18,048 nt of DNA from Synergistaceae bacterium (GTDB taxonomy: Bacteria > Synergistota > Synergistia > Synergistales > Aminobacteriaceae): NCBI GenBank assembly GCA_017447325.1, contig JAFSNU010000040.1, positions 1 through 18,048 on the forward strand, read 5' to 3'. The notes below the pieces were generated by a model that had not been told where the DNA came from, did not search any database, and saw only the letters and a list, made by a program, of their open reading frames with translations. Both the position numbers and the translations under genes were made by a program. This document shows positions 7,873 through 15,742 of this stretch, in pieces. Positions within the stretch are counted from its first letter, which is position 1; each line of letters opens with the position of its first letter.

Positions 7873-8817
7873 TTAATCTTCGCTGTAGCCCAGCCGCTTT
7901 AATATCAACGGCCAGATTATCATTATGTAAATCGTCATGATAGACATGTCTATTAAATGTCCCCAGTGTACGCCGAAATATAATATAGTATAATTGCGCA
8001 AGATACCCTTAATAATTATATAGACTGGAATTAAGCCGATTATATTTATTATCACGCCTTTTGCATTAAAGCCGGTCGCCTTAAACTTAATAAACGTCTT
8101 CTCGATGAACCAGCAGAACGCAAACGCCATAAGTCCGCCAGCGTCATGCCACGCGTCAATCTGCATCCTTACAGGGTCAACTAATAACTTTCCGTCCTTA
8201 TAGTCCATCGGGTAAGGCTTGTAAGTGACATAAATTAAAGTCGCAAGTCCAAACAAGAATAATAATGCTATAACTAAATTCTCGCGCTCAGGCTTCGCGT
8301 CAAGATATTTTAATATTTTATAAGCCGCATAAACTGCAAGCAAGCCAAGCGTCGTTCCTACCACAACATCCTGCGGCGTATGAACTCCTAAAAAGTTTCT
8401 CGAGAACGCTAATAATAATATTATAAATATTAATAAAGCTTTAATAAATTTACTGCGCGACAAGACAGCCATGCTGCCGTAAATCGGTGCAGCCATCATA
8501 GTATGGCCGCTCGGGAACGAGTATCCGCTGGCGAGATTTAAGGCATTGCCGGCCGGTATAACTCTCGCGTCGCGAATCCATGGCCGATACACGCAGCAAG
8601 TTAATTTCACAATCGCATTTAACGTAACGCTTATCTTCCATGACAAAAATACAAATAAGCCGCTGCGCTTGTTCACGCACCAGTATATAAACGTCGGGAA
8701 CAGCATTATCATCGTCACGCAAAAATCCGAGAAATACGCGCACACAGGCGTCCAAACGTCGCTCAACGAATTCCGCAAGTTCTGCAATAATAACAAATAC
8801 TCAATATCTAAAGCCAA
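7873..8817 (-). CDS. PAP2-superfamily membrane phosphatase, copy B
   Basis: 314 residues from TTG, with AAAGGAG ten bases upstream. The PAP2 motifs are intact: K71-x6-R78-P79 (KLTCCVYRP), PSGH at 102-105, and S139-R140, H146 and D150 (SRNFLGVHTPQD). Multiple hydrophobic segments indicate a membrane protein. It is the closer to carB of two paralogues; copy A lies 1.9 kb to the left on the same strand and shares most of the sequence (for example IPAGNA, GYSFPSGHTM, DPV.MQIDAW.DAGG). It follows the flavodoxin gene by 24 bases and is the last gene of the carB run. Substrate unknown: lipid phosphate or a small phosphate ester. Confidence 0.9.
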   Translation of the reverse strand: MALDIEYLLLLQNLRNSLSDVWTPVCAYFSDFCVTMIMLFPTFIYWCVNKRSGLFVFLSWKISVTLNAIVKLTCCVYRPWIRDARVIPAGNALNLASGYSFPSGHTMMAAPIYGSMAVLSRSKFIKALLIFIILLLAFSRNFLGVHTPQDVVVGTTLGLLAVYAAYKILKYLDAKPERENLVIALLFLFGLATLIYVTYKPYPMDYKDGKLLVDPVRMQIDAWHDAGGLMAFAFCWFIEKTFIKFKATGFNAKGVIINIIGLIPVYIIIKGILRNYTILYFGVHWGHLIDMSIMTIYIMIIWPLILKRLGYSED

Positions 8818-8841
8818 TTTAAATTAACTCCTTTAATTTAA

Positions 8842-9312
8842 TTAATTTATATTATCAAGCCATGCGTTCACATCAGGCTTGCTGCTTCCTGTCGCGAAAT
8901 AATAATTATTTATGTCTATCTCGGACTCCGGCAATAATTCTTTCAGCGTGTTTAACGAGCCGCTTTTGCCAGTCCCGCCGGACGTCGCGAACGGTATAAT
9001 GCGCTTGCCCTTTAAATCACACTGTTTAATATATTCCTGAAAGAACGGCGGCAGCGTCCCGTACCATACGGGGAAGCCGATAAATATAACATCATAGCCC
9101 ATAAAATCAGCAATTTGAGTTTTTAACTTGGCCGGTCTGCGCGTTAATTTCTCTTTGCCGACTTTTATAATCGAAGCAAGATAACCGCCGTAAGCCTCTT
9201 CCGGCTCGACAAGATACATGTCCGCGTTCGTCCGCGCCTTTATTGCTTCCGCAACTTGCTTAGTTCTTCCAGATTTAGAATAATAAATAACTGCGCATTT
9301 ATCTAAACTCAT
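8842..9312 (-). CDS. Small flavodoxin-like protein
   Basis: 156 residues. The N-terminus has the FMN phosphate-binding loop YYSKSGRTKQVAEAI (10-24). Later come GYDVIFIGFPVWYGTLPPFF (about 72-91) and PFATSGGTGKSGS (about 107-119), which shape the isoalloxazine pocket in Flavodoxin_4-type proteins. It is probably an FMN-binding electron carrier or an NAD(P)H-dependent FMN reductase-like protein in the cytoplasm. GAAAGGG lies about ten bases before the ATG. It is placed between the MBL-fold hydrolase and PAP2 genes and is probably in the carB transcript. A flavodoxin beside an MBL protein recalls flavodiiron systems, but the neighbouring MBL protein is too short to be one. Confidence 0.88.
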   Translation of the reverse strand: MSLDKCAVIYYSKSGRTKQVAEAIKARTNADMYLVEPEEAYGGYLASIIKVGKEKLTRRPAKLKTQIADFMGYDVIFIGFPVWYGTLPPFFQEYIKQCDLKGKRIIPFATSGGTGKSGSLNTLKELLPESEIDINNYYFATGSSKPDVNAWLDNIN

Positions 9313-9354
9313 TCAACACACGCCCTTTCAATTTATTTTATTAATATTATAATA

Positions 9355-10233
9355 TTATACCCTTTCCCAGACTAAAATATTATTATTAATTAACGCCCTG
9401 AGCTTTCCCGAATCATTAAGCCAGCTTAAATATGACTTCACTGTGCTGCCGGCAAGCGCGTGCTGCTCATAAGTCATATTTAGCTTAAGCTCATTAAATA
9501 TCTTTTGCAGCAGCAGATCAAAACTCACAGGCCGCTCACATAGCCGCAATATTAAATCTGCGTTCTGATTTACGCTGTCAATATTAGCTTGAGCAAGAGC
9601 TGCAATATTTTCTGACGCATCAGCGTGAGCCGGTATAAATAGCTTCGCACTCATGGCCTTGACACGTTCAAGCGTCTCAAGATACGCGCTTACATTAAAT
9701 ATAAATACAAATTTATATTTCTCCAGTGTCTCGCAGCTTGATAGGCAGTCCGCAAGGTAAACTATGCCGTCTCCTGTTCTGAATCCGGCCATGTCAAAGA
9801 AATGCCCGGGCAGATCAATAAGCTCCCAGTCCTCGGGCAGCACGTCCTGACTTAAAACCTGCGCATTGCTCTCCTGTGCCATGAGAAATTTGTGACACAG
9901 ATTAGAGGGCGGATAGCCGCCGTATAAAAACGACGGCTCTAAAATAGTGTGACGCGTGAATGCGGCCTCTATGTCAGGCGCGTATATAACACATCCGGTC
10001 TTATCCTGAAGATATTTATTGCCGCCGATATGGTCAGCATTAGAATGCGTATTATATATCGCGTTTAAGCGCCAGCCCTGCTGATTTAAAATCTTCAGGA
10101 CTTTCCTGCCGGCATCTTTGTCGTTGCCGCTGTCAATCAGAACGGCACTGTCATCGCTCACACGGACAAGTCCGATCTTCGCCGGACTTTGAATATAATA
10201 GCAATTATCCGAGACCTGAATAAGCTCGTACAT
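9355..10233 (-). CDS. MBL-fold metallo-hydrolase
   Basis: 292 residues. The metallo-beta-lactamase fold is clear from VLIDSGNDKDAG, the metal motif THSNADHIGG (His63-x-Asn65-x-Asp67-His68), LPGHFFDMAG with His144, VYLADCLSS with Asp162, and PAHAD with His203. The usual HxHxDH has Asn in place of the second His, so one zinc-1 ligand is altered. The C-terminal 80 residues may hold a helical, winged-helix-like region (KSYLSWLNDSGKLRALI). The ATG lies two bases after the carB stop, with GGAG in the end of carB, so translation is probably coupled. Substrate unknown: candidates are thioesters, lactones or cyclic nucleotides. Confidence 0.85.
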   Translation of the reverse strand: MYELIQVSDNCYYIQSPAKIGLVRVSDDSAVLIDSGNDKDAGRKVLKILNQQGWRLNAIYNTHSNADHIGGNKYLQDKTGCVIYAPDIEAAFTRHTILEPSFLYGGYPPSNLCHKFLMAQESNAQVLSQDVLPEDWELIDLPGHFFDMAGFRTGDGIVYLADCLSSCETLEKYKFVFIFNVSAYLETLERVKAMSAKLFIPAHADASENIAALAQANIDSVNQNADLILRLCERPVSFDLLLQKIFNELKLNMTYEQHALAGSTVKSYLSWLNDSGKLRALINNNILVWERV

Positions 10234-10235
10234 GA

Positions 10236-13200
10236 TTAATTAATCTCCGCGTGCCACTCCTGCAGCGACTTAGGCTCGGCGTTCGCGTTGTGACTGCGCA
10301 TATACTCTATGCCCTCTATAGCCGCTCTTGCCGCCGCAATAGTCGTGATAATCGGCAGCCTTGCACGCACAGCACTGCGCCGCATCTCGCCGCCCCATTC
10401 CGCCCTTGCATTTAAATTAAAGCTTGGCGTGTTAATTATCAAATCGACTTCGCCGTTAATTATAAAGTCTAACACATTAGGCCGGCCCTCGTAAATCTTA
10501 TTAACGTGCTGCGCATTTATTCCGGCTTTAATTAAAGTCTCGCAGGTCTCGCCCGTCGCTAAAATCTTAAAGCCTAAATTATTAAATCTTGACGCAATAT
10601 CGCTTATCTCGCCTAAATCGCGAGTTCCTATCGCGAATAACACTGCGCCGCTTAACGGCAAACTTGAGCCCGCCGCCTCTTCAGCTTTAACAAACGCCTC
10701 GCCGACGCTCTCAGCTATTCCTAACACCTCGCCCGTCGAGCGCATCTCAGGCCCTAACACCGGGTCAGCCTCTCTAAACATCTTAAACGGGAACACAGCC
10801 TCTTTAACGCCATAATAATTTATAACGCGCTTAGACTTCAATAAATCTTCAACCGGCGAAGGCTTATTAATTAATTTATTAATAATTATCTCAACTGCGA
10901 GCGGCACCATTCTTATATTGCATACTTTCGACACAAGCGGCACTGTGCGCGACGCCCTTGGATTAGCCTCTAACACATAGACTTTGTCCCGCTCTATTGC
11001 GTACTGCATATTCATCAAGCCCACTACATGCAGTTCTTCAGCTATCTTGCGCGTATATTCATTTATAATTTCCAAATTTTTAGGGCTGATATGCTTTGAC
11101 GGAATTAAACACGCCGAGTCTCCCGAGTGAATTCCCGCAAGCTCGATATGCTCCATTACAGCCGGAACGTAAGCATGAACTCCGTCGCTTATCGCGTCAG
11201 CCTCGCACTCTAACGCATGATTTAAAAATCTGTCGATTAAAATCGGCCTGTCCGGCGTCACTCCTATTGCCGCATTCATATAGCTTTCAAGCTGCGCCGC
11301 GTTATAAACTATCTCCATTCCGCGCCCGCCTAAAACATACGACGGCCTGACCATGACCGGATAGCCGATCTTATTCACAGCCTCCAAAGCCTCGCGCATG
11401 TTCGACGCCATCGCTGACTCCGGCATGGGAATATTTAACCTGTTCATCATCTCTTTAAATAATCCCCGGTCTTCAGCCAGATTAATTACATCCGGCGACG
11501 TGCCTAAAATCTTTACGCCGTTGCGCTCAAGCTCCGACGCTAAATTTAACGGCGTTTGACCTCCGAACTGCGCGATAACTCCAACGGGCTTTTCATGCTC
11601 GTAAATGCTCAAAACGTCCTCAAGCGTCAACGGCTCGAAATATAATTTATCAGACGTGTCATAGTCAGTCGAGACAGTCTCAGGGTTACAATTAACTATA
11701 ATAGTCTCAAAGCCTAATTTATTTAAAGACTTCGCAGCATGTACGCAACAATAATCAAACTCGATTCCCTGTCCGATTCTATTCGGCCCGCCGCCTAAAA
11801 TCATAACCTTTTGCGCGTTATTATTATTTAAATTATTATTATTTAAATTATTATTATTTAAATTATTATTATTTAAATTATTATTATAAGTAGAATAATA
11901 ATATACGCTGCTCTCAGTCCCTGATACATGCACTGCGTTCCACGTCTCGCGAATATTTAAAGCTAAACGCCGCTTACGGATAATATCTTCATCTATCTTT
12001 AAAATTATGCTTAAATATTTATCACTGAAGCCCGCGCGTTTTGCATTTATTAAATCTTCATCGCTTAAAGCCGGCCTTGAATTTAATAATTTTTCCTCAA
12101 GTTCGACAAGCTCGCGCATCTGCTCGATAAAATATTTTTTAATATGCGTCAAATTATAAAGCTCATCAACACTCGCGCCCTTGCGTAAAGCTTCATACAT
12201 GATAAACTGCCGTTCGCTCGACGGCGTGACTAATAAATTTAGTAATTCATCTTTGCTTAATTTATTAAAATTCTTAGCGAAGCCCAAGCCGTAACGTCCA
12301 GTCTCAAGCGACCTAATCGCCTTCTGCAAAGCTTCTTTATAATTCCGGCCTATGCTCATTACCTCGCCGACGGCTTTCATCTGCGTGCCTAACTTGTCCT
12401 CAACGCCTTTAAATTTCTCAAACGCCCACCGCGCGGACTTCACTACTACATAATCAGGCTCAGCTTTATTATCAGGCTTATATTTATCAAGACTTCCGAA
12501 CTTGCCGCACTTTAAATCTTTAAGCGTCAAGCCTGTTGCTAATTTAGCCGACACTAACGCAATGGGAAATCCCGTCGCTTTCGAAGCTAAAGCCGAACTG
12601 CGCGACGTCCTGGGGTTAATTTCTATAACTATAACTCTGTCAGTCTTTGGATCATGCGCGAACTGAACGTTAGTTCCGCCTATCACGCCTATATGCTCTA
12701 CGATTTTATAAGCCTGCTCCTGCAGTCTCGCCTGAAGTTCAGGGCTTATCGTCAGCATCGGAGCAACGCAGAACGAGTCGCCGGTATGCACGCCCATCGG
12801 GTCAACATTCTCGATAAAGCACACTGTGATCATGTTATTATCTTTGTCACGCACGACTTCAAGCTCTAACTCTTCCCAGCCTATCACAGACTCCTCTATC
12901 AAGACCTGATGAATTAAGCTTGCCTGAAGCCCTCGCTCGCATACGGCCTTTAACTCGTCCTTATTATAGACAATGCCGCCGCCTTCGCCGCCCATTGTGT
13001 AAGCCGGACGCACAACGCACGGATATCCCAGCTCCGCCGCAATATTTAAAGCCTCGTCTATGCTGTACGCTGCTTTGCTCCGCGCCATCTCTATGCCTAA
13101 AGCGTCCATAGTGTTTTTAAACTCGATTCGATCCTCGCCGCGCTCTATCGCATCGGGCTGAACGCCTATTACTTTAACATTATATTTATCTAAAATTCCG

Positions 13201-13586
13201 GATTTATATAATTCAGCGCACAAATTCAATCCCGACTGTCCGCCTAAATTAGGCAGTAAAGCATCAGGCCGTTCCTTCGCGATAATTTTTTCAAGCCTTG
13301 CAGCGTTTAACGGCTCGATATAAGTCGCGTCGGCAATTTCGGGATCAGTCATGATAGTCGCCGGATTAGAATTAACTAATACTATCTCATAGCCCAGACT
13401 TTTTAGCGCCTTGCACGCCTGAGTTCCCGAATAATCGAACTCGCACGCTTGACCAATCACTATTGGCCCCGAGCCTATTATCAAAACTTTACCAGGGTCG
13501 CGGACCCTGGACCCATTTATTAATAACTCTTGCCTTTCATCCCGCGCATCGTTGTTCTCATAATGCGCTCGCTCAAAGTCATTCAT
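10236..13586 (-). CDS. carB: Carbamoyl phosphate synthetase large subunit
   Basis: 1116 residues, about 40 more than usual. It makes carbamoyl phosphate from bicarbonate, ammonia (from the CarA glutaminase) and two ATP, feeding pyrimidine and arginine synthesis. Both synthetase halves are present: KVLIIGSGPIVIGQACEFDY at about 33-52 and VMILGGGPNRIGQGIEFDYC at about 594-613, each followed by an ATP-grasp domain (FIENVDPMGVHTGDS; GLMNMQYAI). The C-terminal MGS-like allosteric domain is intact (GAVLFAIGTRDLGE to NTP and ITTIAAARAAIEG). The extra length comes from an N-terminal extension of about 26 residues, part of which is a palindromic element, and a 23-residue Asn/Leu repeat at 568-590 in the inter-half loop. 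GGAGG lies 11 bases before the ATG; a TATAAT-like box is at 13646-13651. carA is not adjacent. Confidence 0.97.
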   Translation of the reverse strand: MNDFERAHYENNDARDERQELLINGSRVRDPGKVLIIGSGPIVIGQACEFDYSGTQACKALKSLGYEIVLVNSNPATIMTDPEIADATYIEPLNAARLEKIIAKERPDALLPNLGGQSGLNLCAELYKSGILDKYNVKVIGVQPDAIERGEDRIEFKNTMDALGIEMARSKAAYSIDEALNIAAELGYPCVVRPAYTMGGEGGGIVYNKDELKAVCERGLQASLIHQVLIEESVIGWEELELEVVRDKDNNMITVCFIENVDPMGVHTGDSFCVAPMLTISPELQARLQEQAYKIVEHIGVIGGTNVQFAHDPKTDRVIVIEINPRTSRSSALASKATGFPIALVSAKLATGLTLKDLKCGKFGSLDKYKPDNKAEPDYVVVKSARWAFEKFKGVEDKLGTQMKAVGEVMSIGRNYKEALQKAIRSLETGRYGLGFAKNFNKLSKDELLNLLVTPSSERQFIMYEALRKGASVDELYNLTHIKKYFIEQMRELVELEEKLLNSRPALSDEDLINAKRAGFSDKYLSIILKIDEDIIRKRRLALNIRETWNAVHVSGTESSVYYYSTYNNNLNNNNLNNNNLNNNNLNNNNAQKVMILGGGPNRIGQGIEFDYCCVHAAKSLNKLGFETIIVNCNPETVSTDYDTSDKLYFEPLTLEDVLSIYEHEKPVGVIAQFGGQTPLNLASELERNGVKILGTSPDVINLAEDRGLFKEMMNRLNIPMPESAMASNMREALEAVNKIGYPVMVRPSYVLGGRGMEIVYNAAQLESYMNAAIGVTPDRPILIDRFLNHALECEADAISDGVHAYVPAVMEHIELAGIHSGDSACLIPSKHISPKNLEIINEYTRKIAEELHVVGLMNMQYAIERDKVYVLEANPRASRTVPLVSKVCNIRMVPLAVEIIINKLINKPSPVEDLLKSKRVINYYGVKEAVFPFKMFREADPVLGPEMRSTGEVLGIAESVGEAFVKAEEAAGSSLPLSGAVLFAIGTRDLGEISDIASRFNNLGFKILATGETCETLIKAGINAQHVNKIYEGRPNVLDFIINGEVDLIINTPSFNLNARAEWGGEMRRSAVRARLPIITTIAAARAAIEGIEYMRSHNANAEPKSLQEWHAEIN
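11817..11885 (-). repeat. 15-bp tandem repeat (NNNNL units) inside carB
   Basis: 4.6 copies of a 15-bp unit, AATAATAATAATTTA on the coding strand, encode NNN followed by four L-NNNN units at residues 568-590. Copies are identical apart from one AAC at the end. The unit length keeps the frame. It sits in the variable loop right after VYYYSTY and before the second-half VMILGGGPNRIGQ, a surface position where insertions should be tolerated. Confidence 0.95.
13492..13529 (-). repeat. Palindromic element, copy 1 (inside the carB 5' end)
   Basis: Plus-strand CCAGGGTC (13492-13499), GCG, GACCCTGG (13503-13510) is a perfect 8-bp inverted repeat. It is followed by ACCC, an AT-rich ATTTATTAATAA and CTC. 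The same block occurs at 16951-16989 inside rnhA with four mismatches and a one-base indel. Here it encodes about residues 20-32 of CarB (ELLINGSRVRDPG), directly before the conserved KVLIIGSGP strand, in a part where normal CarB proteins are shorter. Confidence 0.75.
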
Positions 13587-13604
13587 TCAACAAAACACCT
13601 CCAA

Positions 13605-13628
13605 CATTAAAGCTTTAAAGCCTTAATG
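13605..13628 (-). promoter_or_regulatory. 24-bp inverted repeat next to the carB ribosome binding site
   Basis: On the minus strand, CATTAAGGCTTT is followed at once by AAAGCTTTAATG; the twelve positions pair with a single G-T wobble. The repeat ends three bases before GGAGG (13598-13602) and begins about 18 bases after a TATAAT-like box (13646-13651). It could be an operator or an RNA hairpin touching the ribosome binding site. Confidence 0.5.
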
Positions 13629-13706
13629 CCTTAAAAATTTAAAATATTATATAACAAAACGCCCGGCCAAGCTTACACCTCTGCGAGGCCTGCAAAGCCG
13701 AGCATC

Positions 13707-13734
13707 AAAAAATTTTTCAAGCCCGCACGAGCTT
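13707..13734 (-). terminator. Intrinsic terminator after the MATE gene
   Basis: On the minus strand AAGCTC, GTGC, GGGCTT forms a 6-bp stem (13719-13734, one G-T pair). It is followed by GAAAAATTTTTT. It starts 14 bases after the MATE stop codon and would separate the transporter from carB. Confidence 0.55.
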
Positions 13735-13747
13735 AAAATTAAAATTT

Positions 13748-15148
13748 TTAATCTTCAAGCTGCTTATAAACTTTAATAATAACTATCAGCGAGATAATAA
13801 ACGTTAATAAATCTGACGCTGGCATTGACCATAATAATCCGTCCAGTCCATAAATGAAAGGCAGCGCGGGCATTAAGACCGTCAGGCCGACGCCGAAAAT
13901 TATTTCACGCACAAGCGACAGCATCGTCGAGAGCCAAGGCCGCCCTAATGACTGCAAGAATATAAACGCCGCTTTATTCACGCAGGCTAATATCACCATG
14001 CATAAATAAATTCTAAAGCATTTCACGGCAAAATTTAAATAATGCACGCTCTCAGCTTTTGCGCCGAATATATCTGCAATTTCAGCCGGAAAAAGTTCTA
14101 CTATTATAAATGCTGTTAATCCGACTAAAGCTTCGCAAGTTAATAAATAAACTAAAATCTTACGAGCCCGGTCTTTGCGTTTTGCGCCGACATTAAAGCC
14201 GACGATCGGAATGCAGCCCGCCGCCATTCCAACGACTATAGAGATTACAATCTGGAAAAATTTCATGACAATGCCTATTACAGCCATTGGAATCTGCGCG
14301 AACTCAGGCTGACCAAAAATTAAATCCAAAGCTCCGTACTTGTGCGCCATGTTATTCACAGCCGCCATTGACGCGACGAGCGAGATTTGAGACAAGAAAC
14401 TGCAAATTCCCAGCGGCAAATATATTTTCGCTAATTTAAAATTAATTTTAAAATTTTTTAAGCTTAACTTAACTGCCTGCACTTTAAATTTTAAATAATA
14501 AACTGCGAGCAAGGCCGTTAATATTTGCCCGAGTATCGTCGCGACGGCCGCGCCCATCATTCCCCATTTAAATATAAATATAAATACCGGGTCAAGAATT
14601 ATATTTAAAATCGCTCCGGCGAGAGTCGACGCCATTGCGAACTTGGGGCTGCCGTCCGAGCGAATAATCGGGTTCATGGCCTGGCCGAAAATATAAAATA
14701 TCATGCCTGAATTAATCCAGAAAAAATATTCCTGCGACATTTTAAACGTCTCTTGATTAACTCGTCCGCCGAAGAACGTTAAAATATTTTCACTAAAAAT
14801 AAAATATAAAGCCGTGATTAAAATTCCGGATATTAAAGATAATATAACCGCGCTGCCGATAGAGTCTCCGGCACGTTTAGCATCACGTGAGCCTAAACTT
14901 ATGCTCACGAACGCGCAGCATCCGTCGCCGATTAAACACGCTATAGCAAGTGCAACTATAGTTAAAGGGAAGACGACAGTGTTCGCCGCGTTGCCATATG
15001 AACCTAAATAATCAGCATTAGCTATAAAAATTTGATCGACTATATTATACAGCGCTCCGACCAGCAGCGAAATTATACACGGCACGGCGTACTTCCGCAT
15101 TAAACTTCCAACCGGCTCGGTCTCAAGAAAATTATTATTATTGCTCAC
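13748..15148 (-). CDS. MATE-family efflux transporter
   Basis: 466 residues from GTG, with AAAGGAG nine bases upstream. It is a polytopic membrane protein with about twelve hydrophobic segments. The N-terminus EPVGSLMRKYAVPCIISLLV and the following GALYNIVDQIFIAN are typical of the MATE (MatE) fold. The second-half equivalent reads VGMAAGCIPIVGFNVGAKRK. MATE proteins export cationic drugs or metabolites using Na+ or H+ gradients; the subgroup looks like the NorM/MepA-like Firmicutes-type branch, but no substrate can be given. An Asn run (SNNNN) follows the start. Upstream lie a 12-bp tandem repeat and a palindrome that may be regulatory. Confidence 0.92.
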   Translation of the reverse strand: MSNNNNFLETEPVGSLMRKYAVPCIISLLVGALYNIVDQIFIANADYLGSYGNAANTVVFPLTIVALAIACLIGDGCCAFVSISLGSRDAKRAGDSIGSAVILSLISGILITALYFIFSENILTFFGGRVNQETFKMSQEYFFWINSGMIFYIFGQAMNPIIRSDGSPKFAMASTLAGAILNIILDPVFIFIFKWGMMGAAVATILGQILTALLAVYYLKFKVQAVKLSLKNFKINFKLAKIYLPLGICSFLSQISLVASMAAVNNMAHKYGALDLIFGQPEFAQIPMAVIGIVMKFFQIVISIVVGMAAGCIPIVGFNVGAKRKDRARKILVYLLTCEALVGLTAFIIVELFPAEIADIFGAKAESVHYLNFAVKCFRIYLCMVILACVNKAAFIFLQSLGRPWLSTMLSLVREIIFGVGLTVLMPALPFIYGLDGLLWSMPASDLLTFIISLIVIIKVYKQLED

Positions 15149-15386
15149 AAAAATTAACTCCTTTATGCTATAATTTTTTAAAATTTATTACTTAACAAAA
15201 CTTTTTCGAAAATAAACTCAAAGTTTTTCAACTACATTTTCAACTACAAACGCATTAAATAAATTTATGCACCGCAATTAATTGCACTCGCGTTTACAAA
15301 AATAAACTTACACAAAAATTTTCGCTCAAAAAATTTTTGATCAAATAAAAATTTTCAAACTTTTATTTAATTCAACGCACAAAAAA
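15149..15386. promoter_or_regulatory. Upstream region of the MATE gene with a tandem repeat and a palindrome
   Basis: No gene is seen here. TTTTCAACTACA is repeated perfectly in tandem at 15225-15236 and 15237-15248. GCAATTAATTGC, a perfect 12-bp palindrome, is at 15274-15285. Both are 75-140 bases before the MATE start, so they could be operator sites, for example for a dimeric repressor. Several AT-rich stretches could serve as promoter -10 boxes, but no convincing -35/-10 pair was found. Confidence 0.4.
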
Positions 15387-15433
15387 AAATGCGCTCGCCC
15401 GACGCTCTTGCTCAAGCTCGGACTTACGCATTT
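15381..15433 (-). terminator. Intrinsic terminator downstream of rubredoxin
   Basis: On the minus strand the outer stem AAATGCG / CGCATTT (15427-15433 with 15387-15393) encloses an inner helix CCGA/TCGG with CTTG/CAAG, and ends in a run of nine T (plus-strand A at 15381-15389). It lies about 50 bases after the rubredoxin stop, on the same strand. Confidence 0.8.
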
Positions 15434-15480
15434 ATTTTTAAATTCTTGCTGCTCAGCTAATTAAATTAAAATTTCAAAAA

Positions 15481-15642
15481 TTATTCCTGAACTTCAAACA
15501 TGTCTTTGCCGACGGCGCACAACGGGCAAACCCAGCCGTCCGGAATATCCTCGAATGCTGTTCCCGGGGCAATGCCGTTATCAGGATCGCCGACCGCAGG
15601 ATCGTAAACGTAGCCGCATACCGTGCAAATATATTTCTTCAT
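15481..15642 (-). CDS. Rubredoxin
   Basis: 53 residues, the classic rubredoxin size: MKKYICTVCGYVYDPAVGDP at the start and IPDGWVCPLCAVGKDMFE at the end. The four iron-binding cysteines are C6, C9, C39 and C42, in the two C-x2-C knuckles with the usual CGYVYDP and DGWVCPLC surroundings. It carries single electrons in the cytoplasm, in anaerobes typically to rubrerythrin, superoxide reductase or flavodiiron proteins. AGGAGG lies 8 bases before the ATG. A TATAAT-like box at 15708-15713 may give it its own promoter; the truA stop is 100 bases upstream. No obvious partner protein is in the window apart from the flavodoxin. Confidence 0.97.
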   Translation of the reverse strand: MKKYICTVCGYVYDPAVGDPDNGIAPGTAFEDIPDGWVCPLCAVGKDMFEVQE

Positions 15643-15742
15643 CAAATTTTCCTCCTTTCTCTGAAATCTTGAAACTTTAAATTTTTAAATTAAATTTTAT
15701 TTTTAATATTATAGCTTAAAATTTTATATTCTAAATTTAATT

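Noticed and set aside
8842..10233. Split flavodiiron protein (MBL domain plus flavodoxin as separate genes)
   Set aside because: The MBL protein lacks the diiron ligand pattern H-x-E-x-D-H and is too short, so the adjacency is not enough to claim this.
11817..11885. CRISPR-like array
   Set aside because: The 15-bp units are contiguous without spacers and lie in frame in carB.
15149..15386. Replication origin or small RNA gene in the AT-rich spacer
   Set aside because: No DnaA-box cluster or strong promoter-terminator pair of its own was found.
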